64,000 nt of DNA from Pseudalgibacter alginicilyticus (GTDB taxonomy: Bacteria > Bacteroidota > Bacteroidia > Flavobacteriales > Flavobacteriaceae), in contig NZ_CP012898.1 of NCBI RefSeq assembly GCF_001310225.1, forward strand, positions 1,116,001-1,180,000, given 5' to 3'. This document shows positions 43,182-53,628 of the stretch, piece after piece. A model generated the notes under the pieces. It did not search any database, had not been told where the DNA came from, and saw nothing but the letters and a program-made list of their open reading frames with translations. A program made the position numbers and the translations under genes. The first letter of the stretch is position 1; the number at the start of each line of letters is the position of its first letter.

Positions 43182-46100
43182 TTAAAATTTAACAAATTCA
43201 TTATACACCTCCAACTGAACCGGGCCTAAAAGTCCTGACTTTTTTAAGGGAGCATCAGCTGTGTAGTGTTTCCAGGTTGTAAACGTGTGACGTTTGTTCT
43301 CCTCTTTGGCACGTTGCTCATCCCGCATCCAATCGGGAAATGCTTCAATCACTCCTGTTGTAAACTTACCCGATCCTTCACGGTAAAGAATATCCGTTTC
43401 TATCTGTTCGTCGCCAATCAATCTGTTTATCCAGCGATTAGCAACGCCTATAGTTATTTTATTTTCACCATTTACCAGCATATCCGTCACATCAAGCTCG
43501 GCTGGCTTTTTCCATACGATTACAGGTTTATGTCCATTTATAGAAACTTGTGCTACATCATAAACATCCCCAAGCTTCAATATGCATCTCTGACCTTTAT
43601 TGATGTAATTATTTGGCAAAGTGAATGTCTTAGCATATTCGGCAATGCCAGAATAATATTTGATGTCCTCATTTGAATGTTCTGTCCATGACATAAGACT
43701 TTCAAATGCCACTGCTTCAGAAGGAGCTCCCCTTCCCTCTATAAATGTCACTTGCCATGATTTTGACAGGTCCATAGGTTCGGAGCACTCCTTAGTGAGA
43801 TGTGTTTTTATGCTATCATCAGAATACACTATTTTCAACTGTTTATCGCCTTTAACCAAATAGTTAGTCTCTAATGTTTCTAGGATGTCTGGCTCTACTT
43901 TAGCAATCCATTTTGATGGGAGTTTGTCTCTAAACACTATAAATCTAGAACCTCCAGCTTCTAAGTTAAAAGGTATTTCTGTTGAATTAGATACTTTATA
44001 GATGGGTACATCACTTGTTTTTCCTGTTGCCGCATCCCATAGTTCAGGTTTTTTTCCTGTAATGCGTATACTAACTTTTACAGATTGCAACGCTGAACTT
44101 AAATTTGTTACAAAGTAAACATCGGTATCATCTATTTTCTTATGAATATATCTTAGGCTATCTATCTGCTGGTTTGGGATAAATTCTAAATCTGGTTTTA
44201 AATCGGTTATAGTAACTATTTTATCCAAATTTGTAGTATTCCACACCTTACCTTTTCCTATGGACTTACTAGCATGATCATCATCTAAACCACCCCAAAT
44301 CTTATCCACTAATTCATTAAATTCATCCATTGAATTTTCTATCTCCTTATAACCCGGAGGAGACATGGGCGGTTTTCCAGCTATAATGGCGCCTTCATTG
44401 ACTAATCTATAAAGGTTTTTAAGGGTTGCAATGTCCATATAGGAACTTCTATCATTTAAAACCAACATTTCGCAGTGTGCTAGATCAGATAACTCAATAA
44501 CGCCATTTACTACTTTGGAATTATCTAAATGTTGTGGGTAGGCCATGGTTAAATCATAGCCTAATGGCGCCTTAATATCACCCCCGGGGATATCATATCT
44601 CATATCATTACTTAGCAATACCCCTATATCGGTTATGGTTTTACCTTGTTGAAGCAAAAATTGAGATCTGGATATATAATCAATCCAATCCTTGGCATAT
44701 GCCCACCATGCTGATTGTCGGCCAAAATGCGTTCCATATCTTCCCATGGTAAAACCAGGTTTTAGATAATCGTAAGGCTGGTGTATGTAAGTGTGAAATA
44801 TAAATCTGTTAATTCCAGCCGTAAATGCACAATCCCCTGCTCTCTTAAGTGTAAATGGCGTACTTTGCCATTTTCCATATTCTGGTATCGCTGTAAAAGA
44901 TTCAGCGCCTACAACGCTTTTGTTATAGAGATGTGCTGAGGCTGCAGATTGTTTCATTAACGGAACTCTCTGAATGTAATTTCTAAGCCAAAATTCATTC
45001 ATGGGAACATCCACATACTCATTTACGGTAAAAGGATTTAGGGGACCACCCTGAGATTCAGCATAGGTTACCAGCTTATTTTCATGTGCTAAGTCTTGCA
45101 TCGTTTTAAAATAATTCTCAGCAATCAATTTATCGATAGTCCCTCTAAAATCATATAAGATGGCTTCCGTAGTGACTTTCGAATCTATTATGACACCTGC
45201 AAGAATTGGTAAGTATGGTGTTAAATCATAACCATTGATTCGCTCGAATTGGTTAGGAAAATCTTTTGTCCAGTTTTGATAGCCTCCTTCAAAACTATCA
45301 AACACTAGTCCTTTGAATGTACTTCCTAGATAAGGTTGGGCATTTTTTATGATCCTCCCTAAGGCCTTATCGAACTGAAATTTAACACTTTCGACATCTA
45401 ACTTATCACATTCCAATCCATGGCCTTCCGGAACCGCAGGGTGATTTGTTGAACCGGTGGAGGTAAAACCAAAACGCATGATGATCCAATTTCCTGCCGG
45501 AAGGTTACAGGTTAGCATACCATCATCCGACAACTTTGTGGAAAGGTTTAAAACCTGATGTTTTTGAATCGCCTTGTTATCCGCTTCTTTTGAATCCATG
45601 TCACGTTTAAGAGGGGTCTTAGAAAAAGCTATTTTATTTTCCCAATTCTCAAGACGATCATGAGAATTGACAGGTACTGCCAATACGGCTATGTCCTCAA
45701 AATAATCATGCTTTATTTCTGGTAGCGGAAGCTCAATGATCTGTTCCCCTCCTCCTTCAATGTGCGTTTCACTCCAAACGATTTGCTTCATCGATTTTTC
45801 AGGCGTATTCCAAGGACCTCCACTTGCGGACCAGCCCGGACAGTTCATGACATGAAATTCTAAGCCCAAACTATCAGCAATGTGCATGGCATAATTAACG
45901 TGTTCAAACCAATCATCAGTTCCATATCTAACGGGCCCTTTGGGCATATACACCTCCAAATCGAATAGTTGGGCACCTCCGATGCCCACCCGCTTCATAT
46001 CTAACAAATCGGCCTTAATGCCTTCTTTGGTTACATTCCCATTGACCCAATCCCACCATACCAATGGTTTGGCTTCACGCGGTGGACTGGTAAATCCTGA

Positions 46101-46202
46101 TTTTAATGTATCTGTTTTAGATACTTGTGTATTAACACAGGATGAAATAGCTATACAAAACAGGAGCATAATTACTGTTTTCAATTTTCTAAATTGTTTC
46201 AT
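43182..46202 (-). CDS. GH106-type alpha-L-rhamnosidase, lipoprotein
   Basis: A 1006-aa enzyme of the GH106 type, which releases alpha-L-rhamnose. The family start is clear: FTSPPREAKPLVWWDWVNGNV, TKEGIKADLLDMKRVGIGGAQLFD and HVMNCPGWSASGGPW. A lipobox ending at Cys22 (IAISSC) places it on a membrane, probably in the periplasm. The middle keeps GLVFDSFEGGYQNWT, VTYAESQGGPLNP and VVGAESFTAIPEYG, with conserved acidic residues near the active site. The C-terminus has a beta-sandwich domain (YSGIAEYAKTFTLP, LKLGDVYDVAQVSING). It indicates a rhamnose-containing substrate. Rhamnogalacturonan-type pectin or another rhamnose-rich glycan would fit. It lies 9 bp after the two-module esterase gene. Confidence 0.92.
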   Translation of the reverse strand: MKQFRKLKTVIMLLFCIAISSCVNTQVSKTDTLKSGFTSPPREAKPLVWWDWVNGNVTKEGIKADLLDMKRVGIGGAQLFDLEVYMPKGPVRYGTDDWFEHVNYAMHIADSLGLEFHVMNCPGWSASGGPWNTPEKSMKQIVWSETHIEGGGEQIIELPLPEIKHDYFEDIAVLAVPVNSHDRLENWENKIAFSKTPLKRDMDSKEADNKAIQKHQVLNLSTKLSDDGMLTCNLPAGNWIIMRFGFTSTGSTNHPAVPEGHGLECDKLDVESVKFQFDKALGRIIKNAQPYLGSTFKGLVFDSFEGGYQNWTKDFPNQFERINGYDLTPYLPILAGVIIDSKVTTEAILYDFRGTIDKLIAENYFKTMQDLAHENKLVTYAESQGGPLNPFTVNEYVDVPMNEFWLRNYIQRVPLMKQSAASAHLYNKSVVGAESFTAIPEYGKWQSTPFTLKRAGDCAFTAGINRFIFHTYIHQPYDYLKPGFTMGRYGTHFGRQSAWWAYAKDWIDYISRSQFLLQQGKTITDIGVLLSNDMRYDIPGGDIKAPLGYDLTMAYPQHLDNSKVVNGVIELSDLAHCEMLVLNDRSSYMDIATLKNLYRLVNEGAIIAGKPPMSPPGYKEIENSMDEFNELVDKIWGGLDDDHASKSIGKGKVWNTTNLDKIVTITDLKPDLEFIPNQQIDSLRYIHKKIDDTDVYFVTNLSSALQSVKVSIRITGKKPELWDAATGKTSDVPIYKVSNSTEIPFNLEAGGSRFIVFRDKLPSKWIAKVEPDILETLETNYLVKGDKQLKIVYSDDSIKTHLTKECSEPMDLSKSWQVTFIEGRGAPSEAVAFESLMSWTEHSNEDIKYYSGIAEYAKTFTLPNNYINKGQRCILKLGDVYDVAQVSINGHKPVIVWKKPAELDVTDMLVNGENKITIGVANRWINRLIGDEQIETDILYREGSGKFTTGVIEAFPDWMRDEQRAKEENKRHTFTTWKHYTADAPLKKSGLLGPVQLEVYNEFVKF

Positions 46203-46211
46203 GACATATAA

Positions 46212-48491
46212 TTATTTATTTAAAACCTTATTTACCCATTCTCGGAGTTCCCGCCTTTCTGGAATATTTTGCAACACCCATCTAGCATCATGGTTCCTAT
46301 ATGGAATGGTCAAGAATGTGAAATCCCCGATAATTCCTGATTTTTCAATGTAAGATTTAGTAGCCCTTGGACCTTCATTTTCCTGAATTATGAGTTGTGG
46401 CTTTCCGTTTAAGCGCTTCAATCTCGTAATGGCTGAAGCCTTATCGCTATCAGGATATGACCACTCTCTCACCCCATCATAATGACTAAAAGCAATAAAA
46501 CCCCTCCATAAATCAGCAATGTCGTCGTTATGAAGGCCTATATAATTGCAAGCAATAGCACCTCTAGAAAACCCCGCCACAAAGACTTGTTCTTTATTGC
46601 CACCAAATTGTTCACAAACATCCTTAACAACATCCATGGTATAATTAACAGTGGCTTCGACATCTCCCCACCAATACAACTCATTTTTTTGACCATTGCT
46701 GGAAACAAATGGCATCCCAATCCAAATAAAATCTTTCCCACCACTAAGACCGTAACCCAAATAAGCGTCTTCTACCTTTCCAGAATTAGCATCTCCATAT
46801 TTATTTACATACGGACCATTTCCCGAATATTCCACAATCAAGGGGTATGCTTTACCTTTTTCCCAATTTAGAGGCAAATACAGCGTATGGTACACTTTAG
46901 TACCCTTATATGCTGGTAGAGTTTGCTTAACGCGCTTGCCTTCTGCTGGTGTTTCCCCGGTAAGTTCAGGCACTACAAGGTCGAAGGGCACATTTCTTAT
47001 ATCAGGCATTGTACTCCATGAAGTCATATTACTTGAATAGGTAAAATTGATCCAGTCATCCGTTTTAAATGGGGAAGCCGGCAATCCTTCCTCATTAAAA
47101 AAATTGGGCACTGCTATATTATGCCATGCAAATCTTACCGCTTTTGGCTCTTCTACAAAAGGTGAGCTAACTACTATATCCTTACCATCAACAAATGCAT
47201 TTCCCTGATAGAACTTTCTATCAGGGCCCGCAATGATAAACCAGTTTAGCTCTTCATAGGTCTCTTGGATGCCATTCTTTACACAATCAAAACTCAAACG
47301 AATCGTGCTGCCTTCCCGAGTATGACTTTTATATTGAGGACCAGAAAACACTTTGTCCTTTTGACCATAGTTTTGATTTAGAGCCAGTTGAGCAAGTCTC
47401 TCGCCTACAGGTCTTTTATTAGTAGGGTGAATATCACCAACATCCCCTACATCGGTAGTTACCACAAGACCTGTATTATTTATGGTATTGGTAACTTGTA
47501 ATTGCGCATCGCGCAATACGGCTGCACTGAATGTATTTCCAGGTTCTTGCTGGGATGCGCTATAATTATAAGGTGGTATCTGAACAATGTGAAAAGGCAT
47601 ATCCCTATTTTCAAACGCCACCCTATAGGCGTTAATCATAGTTTTAAGGGCTTCTTCATACTGACTCGCCCTTACACAATTAGATTCGCCTTGATACCAC
47701 ACCATACCTTTAATAGTATAGGGTTGCAAAGGGAAAATCATGGCATTGTAACACCAGGTCGGATTTTTAGACTCTTTATCACTTGAATAGTTATGATAAT
47801 GATCTGCCAAAAAATCTTTGGATAATAATGTTTCCTTACTCATAAACGCCTCTATGGTGGCGCTGCCATAGGCGGCACTAATTAAACCAATGGGAATATT
47901 GGGCAAAGAAGCGCTTAAAGATTTAGCAAAATAATACGTAACCGCCGAAAAGTCTTTTAAAGATATAGAAGAACAAGATTGCCAGGCTACATCCTTTATA
48001 GTTTCCTCAGGCTTAGGAGATGTAATCGATGGAACTTTAAATAATCTTAAAGCACTATTTTTACCATTTGCAATGGCTTGCTCTCCATTATCATCAAACC
48101 TTAAACGGAATGCCATATTAGACTGCCCGGAAAGCAACCATACTTCACCAACCAGCACATTTTTAAATAAAATGGTATTCCTGTTTGTACGGACTTTAAC
48201 CGTCTGCACATCAAAAGATGCTGTAGGGGTTTTTATGTTGAGCCTCCATTTTCCGTTAGCATTCGCATTGGTGCTATTCGTGCCACCCCATGATGTCTCT
48301 ACAACAACCTTTTGACCTGCCGCAGCCTTACCAAAAAAAGCGACGCTGTCATGCTGCTGCAATACCATACCATCTCCAAAGATGCTTGGAAGCTGTAGTG
48401 TATTGGTATGTTCTGATTGGATTGGTTTTGCAAATAAAAGCGAATAGGCCAAACAGCAATACATACTTAAAAGTATTTGTCGTCTTTCCAT
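46212..48491 (-). CDS. Two-module esterase: SASA/CE20-like domain fused to an alpha/beta hydrolase
   Basis: A 759-aa secreted protein with two separate esterase modules. After a signal peptide, residues 30-500 follow the sialate-O-acetylesterase-like (SASA/CE20) pattern: LPSIFGDGMVLQQ, VWLLSGQSNMAF with Ser124, GMVWYQGESN, and GDVGDIHPTNKRPVGERLA with the catalytic Asp/His. Residues of about 515-759 form an alpha/beta hydrolase with nucleophile elbow AGFSRGA (Ser642) and a likely catalytic His734 in YRNHDARW, similar to PHB-depolymerase-like or feruloyl-esterase-like folds. Both active sites appear intact. It could strip two different esters, for example two acetyl positions or acetyl plus another acyl group, from the polymer before GH106 action. 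Confidence 0.82.
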   Translation of the reverse strand: MERRQILLSMYCCLAYSLLFAKPIQSEHTNTLQLPSIFGDGMVLQQHDSVAFFGKAAAGQKVVVETSWGGTNSTNANANGKWRLNIKTPTASFDVQTVKVRTNRNTILFKNVLVGEVWLLSGQSNMAFRLRFDDNGEQAIANGKNSALRLFKVPSITSPKPEETIKDVAWQSCSSISLKDFSAVTYYFAKSLSASLPNIPIGLISAAYGSATIEAFMSKETLLSKDFLADHYHNYSSDKESKNPTWCYNAMIFPLQPYTIKGMVWYQGESNCVRASQYEEALKTMINAYRVAFENRDMPFHIVQIPPYNYSASQQEPGNTFSAAVLRDAQLQVTNTINNTGLVVTTDVGDVGDIHPTNKRPVGERLAQLALNQNYGQKDKVFSGPQYKSHTREGSTIRLSFDCVKNGIQETYEELNWFIIAGPDRKFYQGNAFVDGKDIVVSSPFVEEPKAVRFAWHNIAVPNFFNEEGLPASPFKTDDWINFTYSSNMTSWSTMPDIRNVPFDLVVPELTGETPAEGKRVKQTLPAYKGTKVYHTLYLPLNWEKGKAYPLIVEYSGNGPYVNKYGDANSGKVEDAYLGYGLSGGKDFIWIGMPFVSSNGQKNELYWWGDVEATVNYTMDVVKDVCEQFGGNKEQVFVAGFSRGAIACNYIGLHNDDIADLWRGFIAFSHYDGVREWSYPDSDKASAITRLKRLNGKPQLIIQENEGPRATKSYIEKSGIIGDFTFLTIPYRNHDARWVLQNIPERRELREWVNKVLNK

Positions 48492-48594
48492 ATTTTCAAT
48501 TAATTAGTATGATTCCACCATTTCCTGTAATTCAAATAAAATCGTAAAGCACAAATTTTAAAAATTAACATAAAATGAGTTTTTATAATTGCCA

Positions 48595-50421
48595 TTAGTC
48601 TTCATTAGTCACATTATACACATCCCAAAGCTGGACATACTTATCGAAACCCTCATAAGAATTATTCCTGATTAATACATTACCCACTTCGTCCAACTCA
48701 ATTGGTGGCATACTGGTCGCAGAGGTGGTACTTATAAATTTGTTATTTTGAATTACCAGATCTGTTACATACATATTCGAGAAGACCTTGCTTAAATTGA
48801 ATGCGCTGATATAACCATGTTGCTTTTTTTTGTAAAAGTTTCCTTCCCAAGCACAGTCTTTGTATTCATTATTTGAAAATTCTAAATTTCCCCCTGTATG
48901 ATTACGTGTAATGTTGGCGCCTAAACGCACTGGAGAATACATGATGTTTTCGTGGTAATTATTAGAAGAGTATACATTATCGCAGAAGTAAAGCTCTGAC
49001 GCACCTCCTATACTTTTGAAGGTACTATTTTTTACAATTACCGTAACCGGACTCAGGCCGCTCGGTATCAAAGTTGTACTATTATCAACAAAAGAAGGTA
49101 TATCCCGGGCCGTAACCACGTTATAAACACTGCCTGACGAACTATGACTCACGTAGTTTACACGTTTTACTGGCACCTTATGCCTTATATTATTATCATA
49201 AAAGTACAGCGGTGTATTTAAGCAGCTAAAATCCCGAACACTTTGATCCGTAATAAATTTAAAACGCCTTGAATCTTTTATGATGTTCACTGTGGCGGCT
49301 GTCCCCGTCACCACATAACCATCTAAACGTGTGCCTTTAATGTACATGTTATCAGACACAAATTCCCCGGTATTCCTGGAAGCATGGACACCGTCCCGAG
49401 GGCTCATTGAAAATCGATTATTTTCGGGTCGGATTTCCAGTTCATTGAAGTATAAATTATGGTTATAGGAAAGAAATAATGCAGATCTAAGAGCCGTATA
49501 GATGTGAACATTTTCAAGATGGATATTGATATTCTTGCTCATGTAAACCGTCCCCTGGGCGTTCCACCCGTAGTGCCAGGAGACATAATCCCCTACCGAA
49601 GCTTTACCATAAAAGGCGTTATCCTTTTTCACGCACTGCATGGTTCTGGCCTCAGCATCGAGTAATGAAAAGAAATGACCGACATTATCCCCATAAGTGA
49701 CGGACGGTTCTCCAATTTTCAAAATCTCCTCACCTTCATTAACACCATCCCAAGTCCACACATTTGCTGACGCAACAGGACAGCCATTGTCCATAGGATA
49801 GCCTTTTACAATCTCTACGGTAATCGTTGTGCTATCTATTGAAAGTACTTTACCAACTGTGTAATGAAGTTTATTTTTAAAGGCAATATTCTCAATTTTA
49901 ACACCATGATTATTTCTGGCATCCAATATGGAAACCCGATTAAATGAACTCGAAATGGGTTGATTAGTATAAAACAATAGGTTTCTATCAAAAACTGTAG
50001 TAGGTTCTCCAGTGGTTTCATCTACGGCACCTCTCAAGGTCATATTTGTTTTACCGGAGACTTTAATGTGTGCTTCGGCCCCTGTTAAACTACGCCCCCG
50101 AGCCGGATCATCTGGAGCCGAGAAATTATAGGTGCCAGCAGCAAAAACAACGACAGTATGATCTCCGGCAGCATCTATAGCTGCTTGAACGGCTTTTTCA
50201 TCATCGATTCCATCATTTGGATAAGCACCATACTTAGCCACGTGAATGGTTCCACCGGTTTCATTAATTGAAAATGTCGGGTATATTTGAGAAAAAGAAA
50301 GCAGACAAGAAAAGCTTAGAATGCAAATCGTAAAACACTTTCCGACCAGAGGCTGTAATTCACGCTTATTGAATAATCCAATACTATTATTAGGAAGGTT
50401 ATAATAATGTTTTGATTTCAT
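48595..50421 (-). CDS. Secreted right-handed beta-helix protein (pectate-lyase-3-like start)
   Basis: A 608-aa protein with a signal peptide preceded by a long basic region (cleavage near SFSQ, residue 45). The mature start HVAKYGAYPNDGIDDEKAVQAAIDAA is the pectate-lyase-3/GH28-type beginning of a right-handed beta-helix. Repeating Asn-rich strands follow (NNHGVKIENIAF, SKNINIHLENVHIY, NYHENIMYSPV, IRNNSYEGF). It lacks an obvious T9SS tail or lipobox. No assigned CAZy family is apparent to me; a lyase or glycosidase acting on the backbone of the rhamnose-containing polymer is likely. It sits between the unknown 955-aa lipoprotein and the esterase in the PUL. Confidence 0.7.
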   Translation of the reverse strand: MKSKHYYNLPNNSIGLFNKRELQPLVGKCFTICILSFSCLLSFSQIYPTFSINETGGTIHVAKYGAYPNDGIDDEKAVQAAIDAAGDHTVVVFAAGTYNFSAPDDPARGRSLTGAEAHIKVSGKTNMTLRGAVDETTGEPTTVFDRNLLFYTNQPISSSFNRVSILDARNNHGVKIENIAFKNKLHYTVGKVLSIDSTTITVEIVKGYPMDNGCPVASANVWTWDGVNEGEEILKIGEPSVTYGDNVGHFFSLLDAEARTMQCVKKDNAFYGKASVGDYVSWHYGWNAQGTVYMSKNINIHLENVHIYTALRSALFLSYNHNLYFNELEIRPENNRFSMSPRDGVHASRNTGEFVSDNMYIKGTRLDGYVVTGTAATVNIIKDSRRFKFITDQSVRDFSCLNTPLYFYDNNIRHKVPVKRVNYVSHSSSGSVYNVVTARDIPSFVDNSTTLIPSGLSPVTVIVKNSTFKSIGGASELYFCDNVYSSNNYHENIMYSPVRLGANITRNHTGGNLEFSNNEYKDCAWEGNFYKKKQHGYISAFNLSKVFSNMYVTDLVIQNNKFISTTSATSMPPIELDEVGNVLIRNNSYEGFDKYVQLWDVYNVTNED

Positions 50422-50572
50422 CTTTTATAGTTCGTTATATATTAATTTTGATTTGTGTACTTAGAGCTACGGTCTCCTCTATCATGTAATGGTTCTTGTA
50501 AACATCCTTAAGAATAGGCTTTATAAAAAGACTCATAACTATTAAGTTGTAACACATTAAAAATTTCATAAT

Positions 50573-53404
50573 CTATTCCCCTAATACCTGCCAACTGCTT
50601 TTTGAAACCTTCCCATCCAGATCGTTACCCGAAATCATAAATTCCAAGCCTGTATTTTCAAGAGGAATGGTAAATTCATAGGGATAATCTTGATCTATAA
50701 TGGTCTTTTCAGCACCCTTATCATTTTTATAAGTTAAAGACACGCTAGACCATTTTGAATCATCATCTTGCAAATAGATGTACGCTCTTTTAGCATAATT
50801 ACCAAGATTAAAAATCATCGCTTTCGTATTCCCAAAGTCTAATACTTTATAGCTATTATCTATTTTTTCATCGTGAGCTAATATGGACTCCTGAAATCCT
50901 TTCTTTAAATGAACGCCATCAATGACAACCGCTGTGATACCATTAGGAGAGACTTCCACATCAAAAGAGCCTGAAGTAGAAAATTCACCATCAACTACAT
51001 TGTCTTTCCAAATCTTGCCTTGAGCATTTTCTATGTCAACATATTCAGAGTTTAGCGAAACCCGTGTTTTTACTATTTTGTTGCTTTGGTTGGTAAACGC
51101 TATATACATCTTATCGTCTTTACGTGCCGTTATATAGTTTAACTCTAGATTATCCATAGCTAAAAGCTTTTTAGGCATCCATAATTGCACTCCCTTTTCG
51201 TCATAGAAGTCTCCTTTCTCAGAGCCATAAAATTTGTTTTGCAAATAGGCATAGCCTTCTATAAACTCTGACGGGAAATTGATTTTTCCTTCAGACCTTA
51301 CAAAAGCATCTGTTACTAAATAATCTAGTAACATAGAGGCCATTGGCAGTATATGGTTATAATGAAACGAATTGACACTAAGCTCTTTGTGCTTATGATA
51401 AGGATAGTCAAATTTTTCATAAGCTGTTGTACGGGCTGTGTTAATATGGTAGCCTGGGAAATTTCTGTAGCGACCAATAATGGCAGATTTTGCAACATCC
51501 TTTAGTAATTGGTCATTGGCATAGTACCCTACTCGCAACATCCATGGCGCATAATTTGCCATAAATATGGCACGGTGGCCTGTACTGGTTCCTGTGGATT
51601 CTGGGGTGAGTCCCATTTCTGATAAACGCCATGCAGGAACTTGTTCTTCAGGATAATACATAGGGGTATGCCCTTTGCTTGCTAAATACCAATAAACGGG
51701 AGCCTTTCCATCTTTATTTACAGTGATGTTTTTATCCGGTATTTGTGGACTCATCCATGTAAACATAGTGTAATGCCTTGCTCCATACTGAGCGGCATCA
51801 AGGTATTTTTTATCTTTGGTTAGTTCATACAACTCCAATAACTGTATCCAACGCGGCGTTAAACCTGTCCAAAAAAAGGCACCTTCAGATAAAGGGTCTG
51901 TAAAATTAACAGGTTTTTCATTAATTCGCTCGTTTATGTATTCATCAGCTAACGTTTTAGCTTTTTCAATATATTTGCTCTCTCCCGTAGCTTTATAAAG
52001 GTACATGGCACTCATCCAATTATCGGAAGACATTTTTACATCGAGATTTCGGGCTTTCACTTTTCCAACCTCATCTTTAGCCATTTGTAAAAGAAAGTCA
52101 TTCTTTTTACCAAGCGTATTGTAGAGGGTTGTAAGTTCTGAAAGTGGTGCAGCGGGTCCGTACATTTTCCGGGAAGGCTGTTGAATCTTTTGTTCGGGAT
52201 CTAGACTAAAAAGAAATTTTTCTCTCGATATAATATATTCCATTATTGGGTAGGCACGCTTATCAAACATGTCCTTGTCATCAGTAACCAAAGAAATTTC
52301 GAGCGGATTGAGACTGGAAACATTCTTGACAGCTCCGGGAACATCCGTAGAATAGGCATAACCCTTTAATGAATCGACATACCAAGCGTTTTGGGACATA
52401 GAATATTCGACAATATTTTCAAAGACATCGTTTAAAGAAGCTATCTCATTTTTTCTATAATCATCAAAACCAAAAATATTGTAAGCGATGTGTTCGTAAG
52501 TTTGAGTTATAGAAGCCGGATGTACCACCAAATAAGATGAAAAATTGTAGGCTTGTGCTGCTTCCATTTTTGATTCGACCCCACCCAGTACAGGGGCAAA
52601 TAATTGGGGCTGAGCTTCTCCATTAAGATTGCGAAGCATTACACCAAACCTACTATTTTCAAGTAAAGGTAACGGATTAAAAGGAAACTCTTCTGAAGCT
52701 GCTAAAACCCCAATGGTATTTTTACCATCATGCACTAATGTTGTTGGTATAGGGGTTCGGTATGCTAAGGTCATAAAAGGTTTTTCTGGAAACCTTTTTT
52801 CCTGCCATATTAGAGGTTGCCATATTTCTTCTGTTTCATCAATATTAAGCTTGGGAGCGCCAGTATAACCTATCGAAAAATAGCCTGCTATTTTTGGAAT
52901 AAAAGAATAAGAAAGTTTTGGAAAGGGTTTTGCCGACACATCAACATAGGCCTCTAAACTGAATTTTTCGTTTTCCGGAAAAGTTAAATGGATTGTATCG
53001 CCAACCTGTTCTAAAGATTGTGCCTTTATAACCATGTTTTCTCCTGCATTGTAAATAATGGGGGTTCTTTCTTTTGTGGTCGCATCCAGAATTCTATCGT
53101 CGAAACCATCCCCGCCTTGACTATCATTTCTTTTAACCTCTTTTAAATCACCCTGCATGCCATTAGGGGTTTCCCAAGTAATAACATTATAACTAACATT
53201 ATCTATACCACCCGGACGGGCGGCTATATTAGGATCTGAATCTGTGTATATTATTGTAAATTCCGTAGTAAAGCTATAGACTTTTTCTAAGCTTGTTATC
53301 TCAATTTGATTATTATGTATTTCAACTGGAAGTTGATCTGTTTTCTTGCATGAAACACTAATTAACAAAAATAAAGCATATAAAATAATATTAATTTTTC
53401 TCAT
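50573..53404 (-). CDS. Large lipoprotein with an (alpha/alpha)-barrel-like middle, unknown CAZyme candidate
   Basis: The ATG at 53404 is preferred over the frame start at 53440, because it gives MRKINIILYALFLLI and a lipobox ending in SVSC (Cys19). The mature protein has a beta-rich N-terminal part (to about 330), then a helical region with repeats typical of (alpha/alpha)6 barrels (ESKYIEKAKTLADEYIN, WIQLLELYELTKDKKYLDAA, SGEG-like EGAFFWTGLT) and conserved aromatics. A C-terminal beta-sandwich ends near WQVLGE. I do not recognise a named family. The layout and its place in the operon suggest a glycoside hydrolase or lyase. Length of the preferred form is 943 aa. Confidence 0.65.
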   Translation of the reverse strand: MRKINIILYALFLLISVSCKKTDQLPVEIHNNQIEITSLEKVYSFTTEFTIIYTDSDPNIAARPGGIDNVSYNVITWETPNGMQGDLKEVKRNDSQGGDGFDDRILDATTKERTPIIYNAGENMVIKAQSLEQVGDTIHLTFPENEKFSLEAYVDVSAKPFPKLSYSFIPKIAGYFSIGYTGAPKLNIDETEEIWQPLIWQEKRFPEKPFMTLAYRTPIPTTLVHDGKNTIGVLAASEEFPFNPLPLLENSRFGVMLRNLNGEAQPQLFAPVLGGVESKMEAAQAYNFSSYLVVHPASITQTYEHIAYNIFGFDDYRKNEIASLNDVFENIVEYSMSQNAWYVDSLKGYAYSTDVPGAVKNVSSLNPLEISLVTDDKDMFDKRAYPIMEYIISREKFLFSLDPEQKIQQPSRKMYGPAAPLSELTTLYNTLGKKNDFLLQMAKDEVGKVKARNLDVKMSSDNWMSAMYLYKATGESKYIEKAKTLADEYINERINEKPVNFTDPLSEGAFFWTGLTPRWIQLLELYELTKDKKYLDAAQYGARHYTMFTWMSPQIPDKNITVNKDGKAPVYWYLASKGHTPMYYPEEQVPAWRLSEMGLTPESTGTSTGHRAIFMANYAPWMLRVGYYANDQLLKDVAKSAIIGRYRNFPGYHINTARTTAYEKFDYPYHKHKELSVNSFHYNHILPMASMLLDYLVTDAFVRSEGKINFPSEFIEGYAYLQNKFYGSEKGDFYDEKGVQLWMPKKLLAMDNLELNYITARKDDKMYIAFTNQSNKIVKTRVSLNSEYVDIENAQGKIWKDNVVDGEFSTSGSFDVEVSPNGITAVVIDGVHLKKGFQESILAHDEKIDNSYKVLDFGNTKAMIFNLGNYAKRAYIYLQDDDSKWSSVSLTYKNDKGAEKTIIDQDYPYEFTIPLENTGLEFMISGNDLDGKVSKSSWQVLGE

Positions 53405-53628
53405 AATTTCTGCATTACTTACTTGGCACTTTAACCCCATATTGCACTAGTTGTATTATTTACCGGCACTCCTGATCAATAGATGCCTATTTTGTATTTA
53501 TTTTAAAATTCCCATTTCAGGCCTATAACCTATACCTCTAGCGCACAGGAAATAATAATCCAGCTTCAAGTATTATTAAAATTGAAAAAATAGTGATTTA
53601 GTAAACTTTAAATATTCAATACATATAC

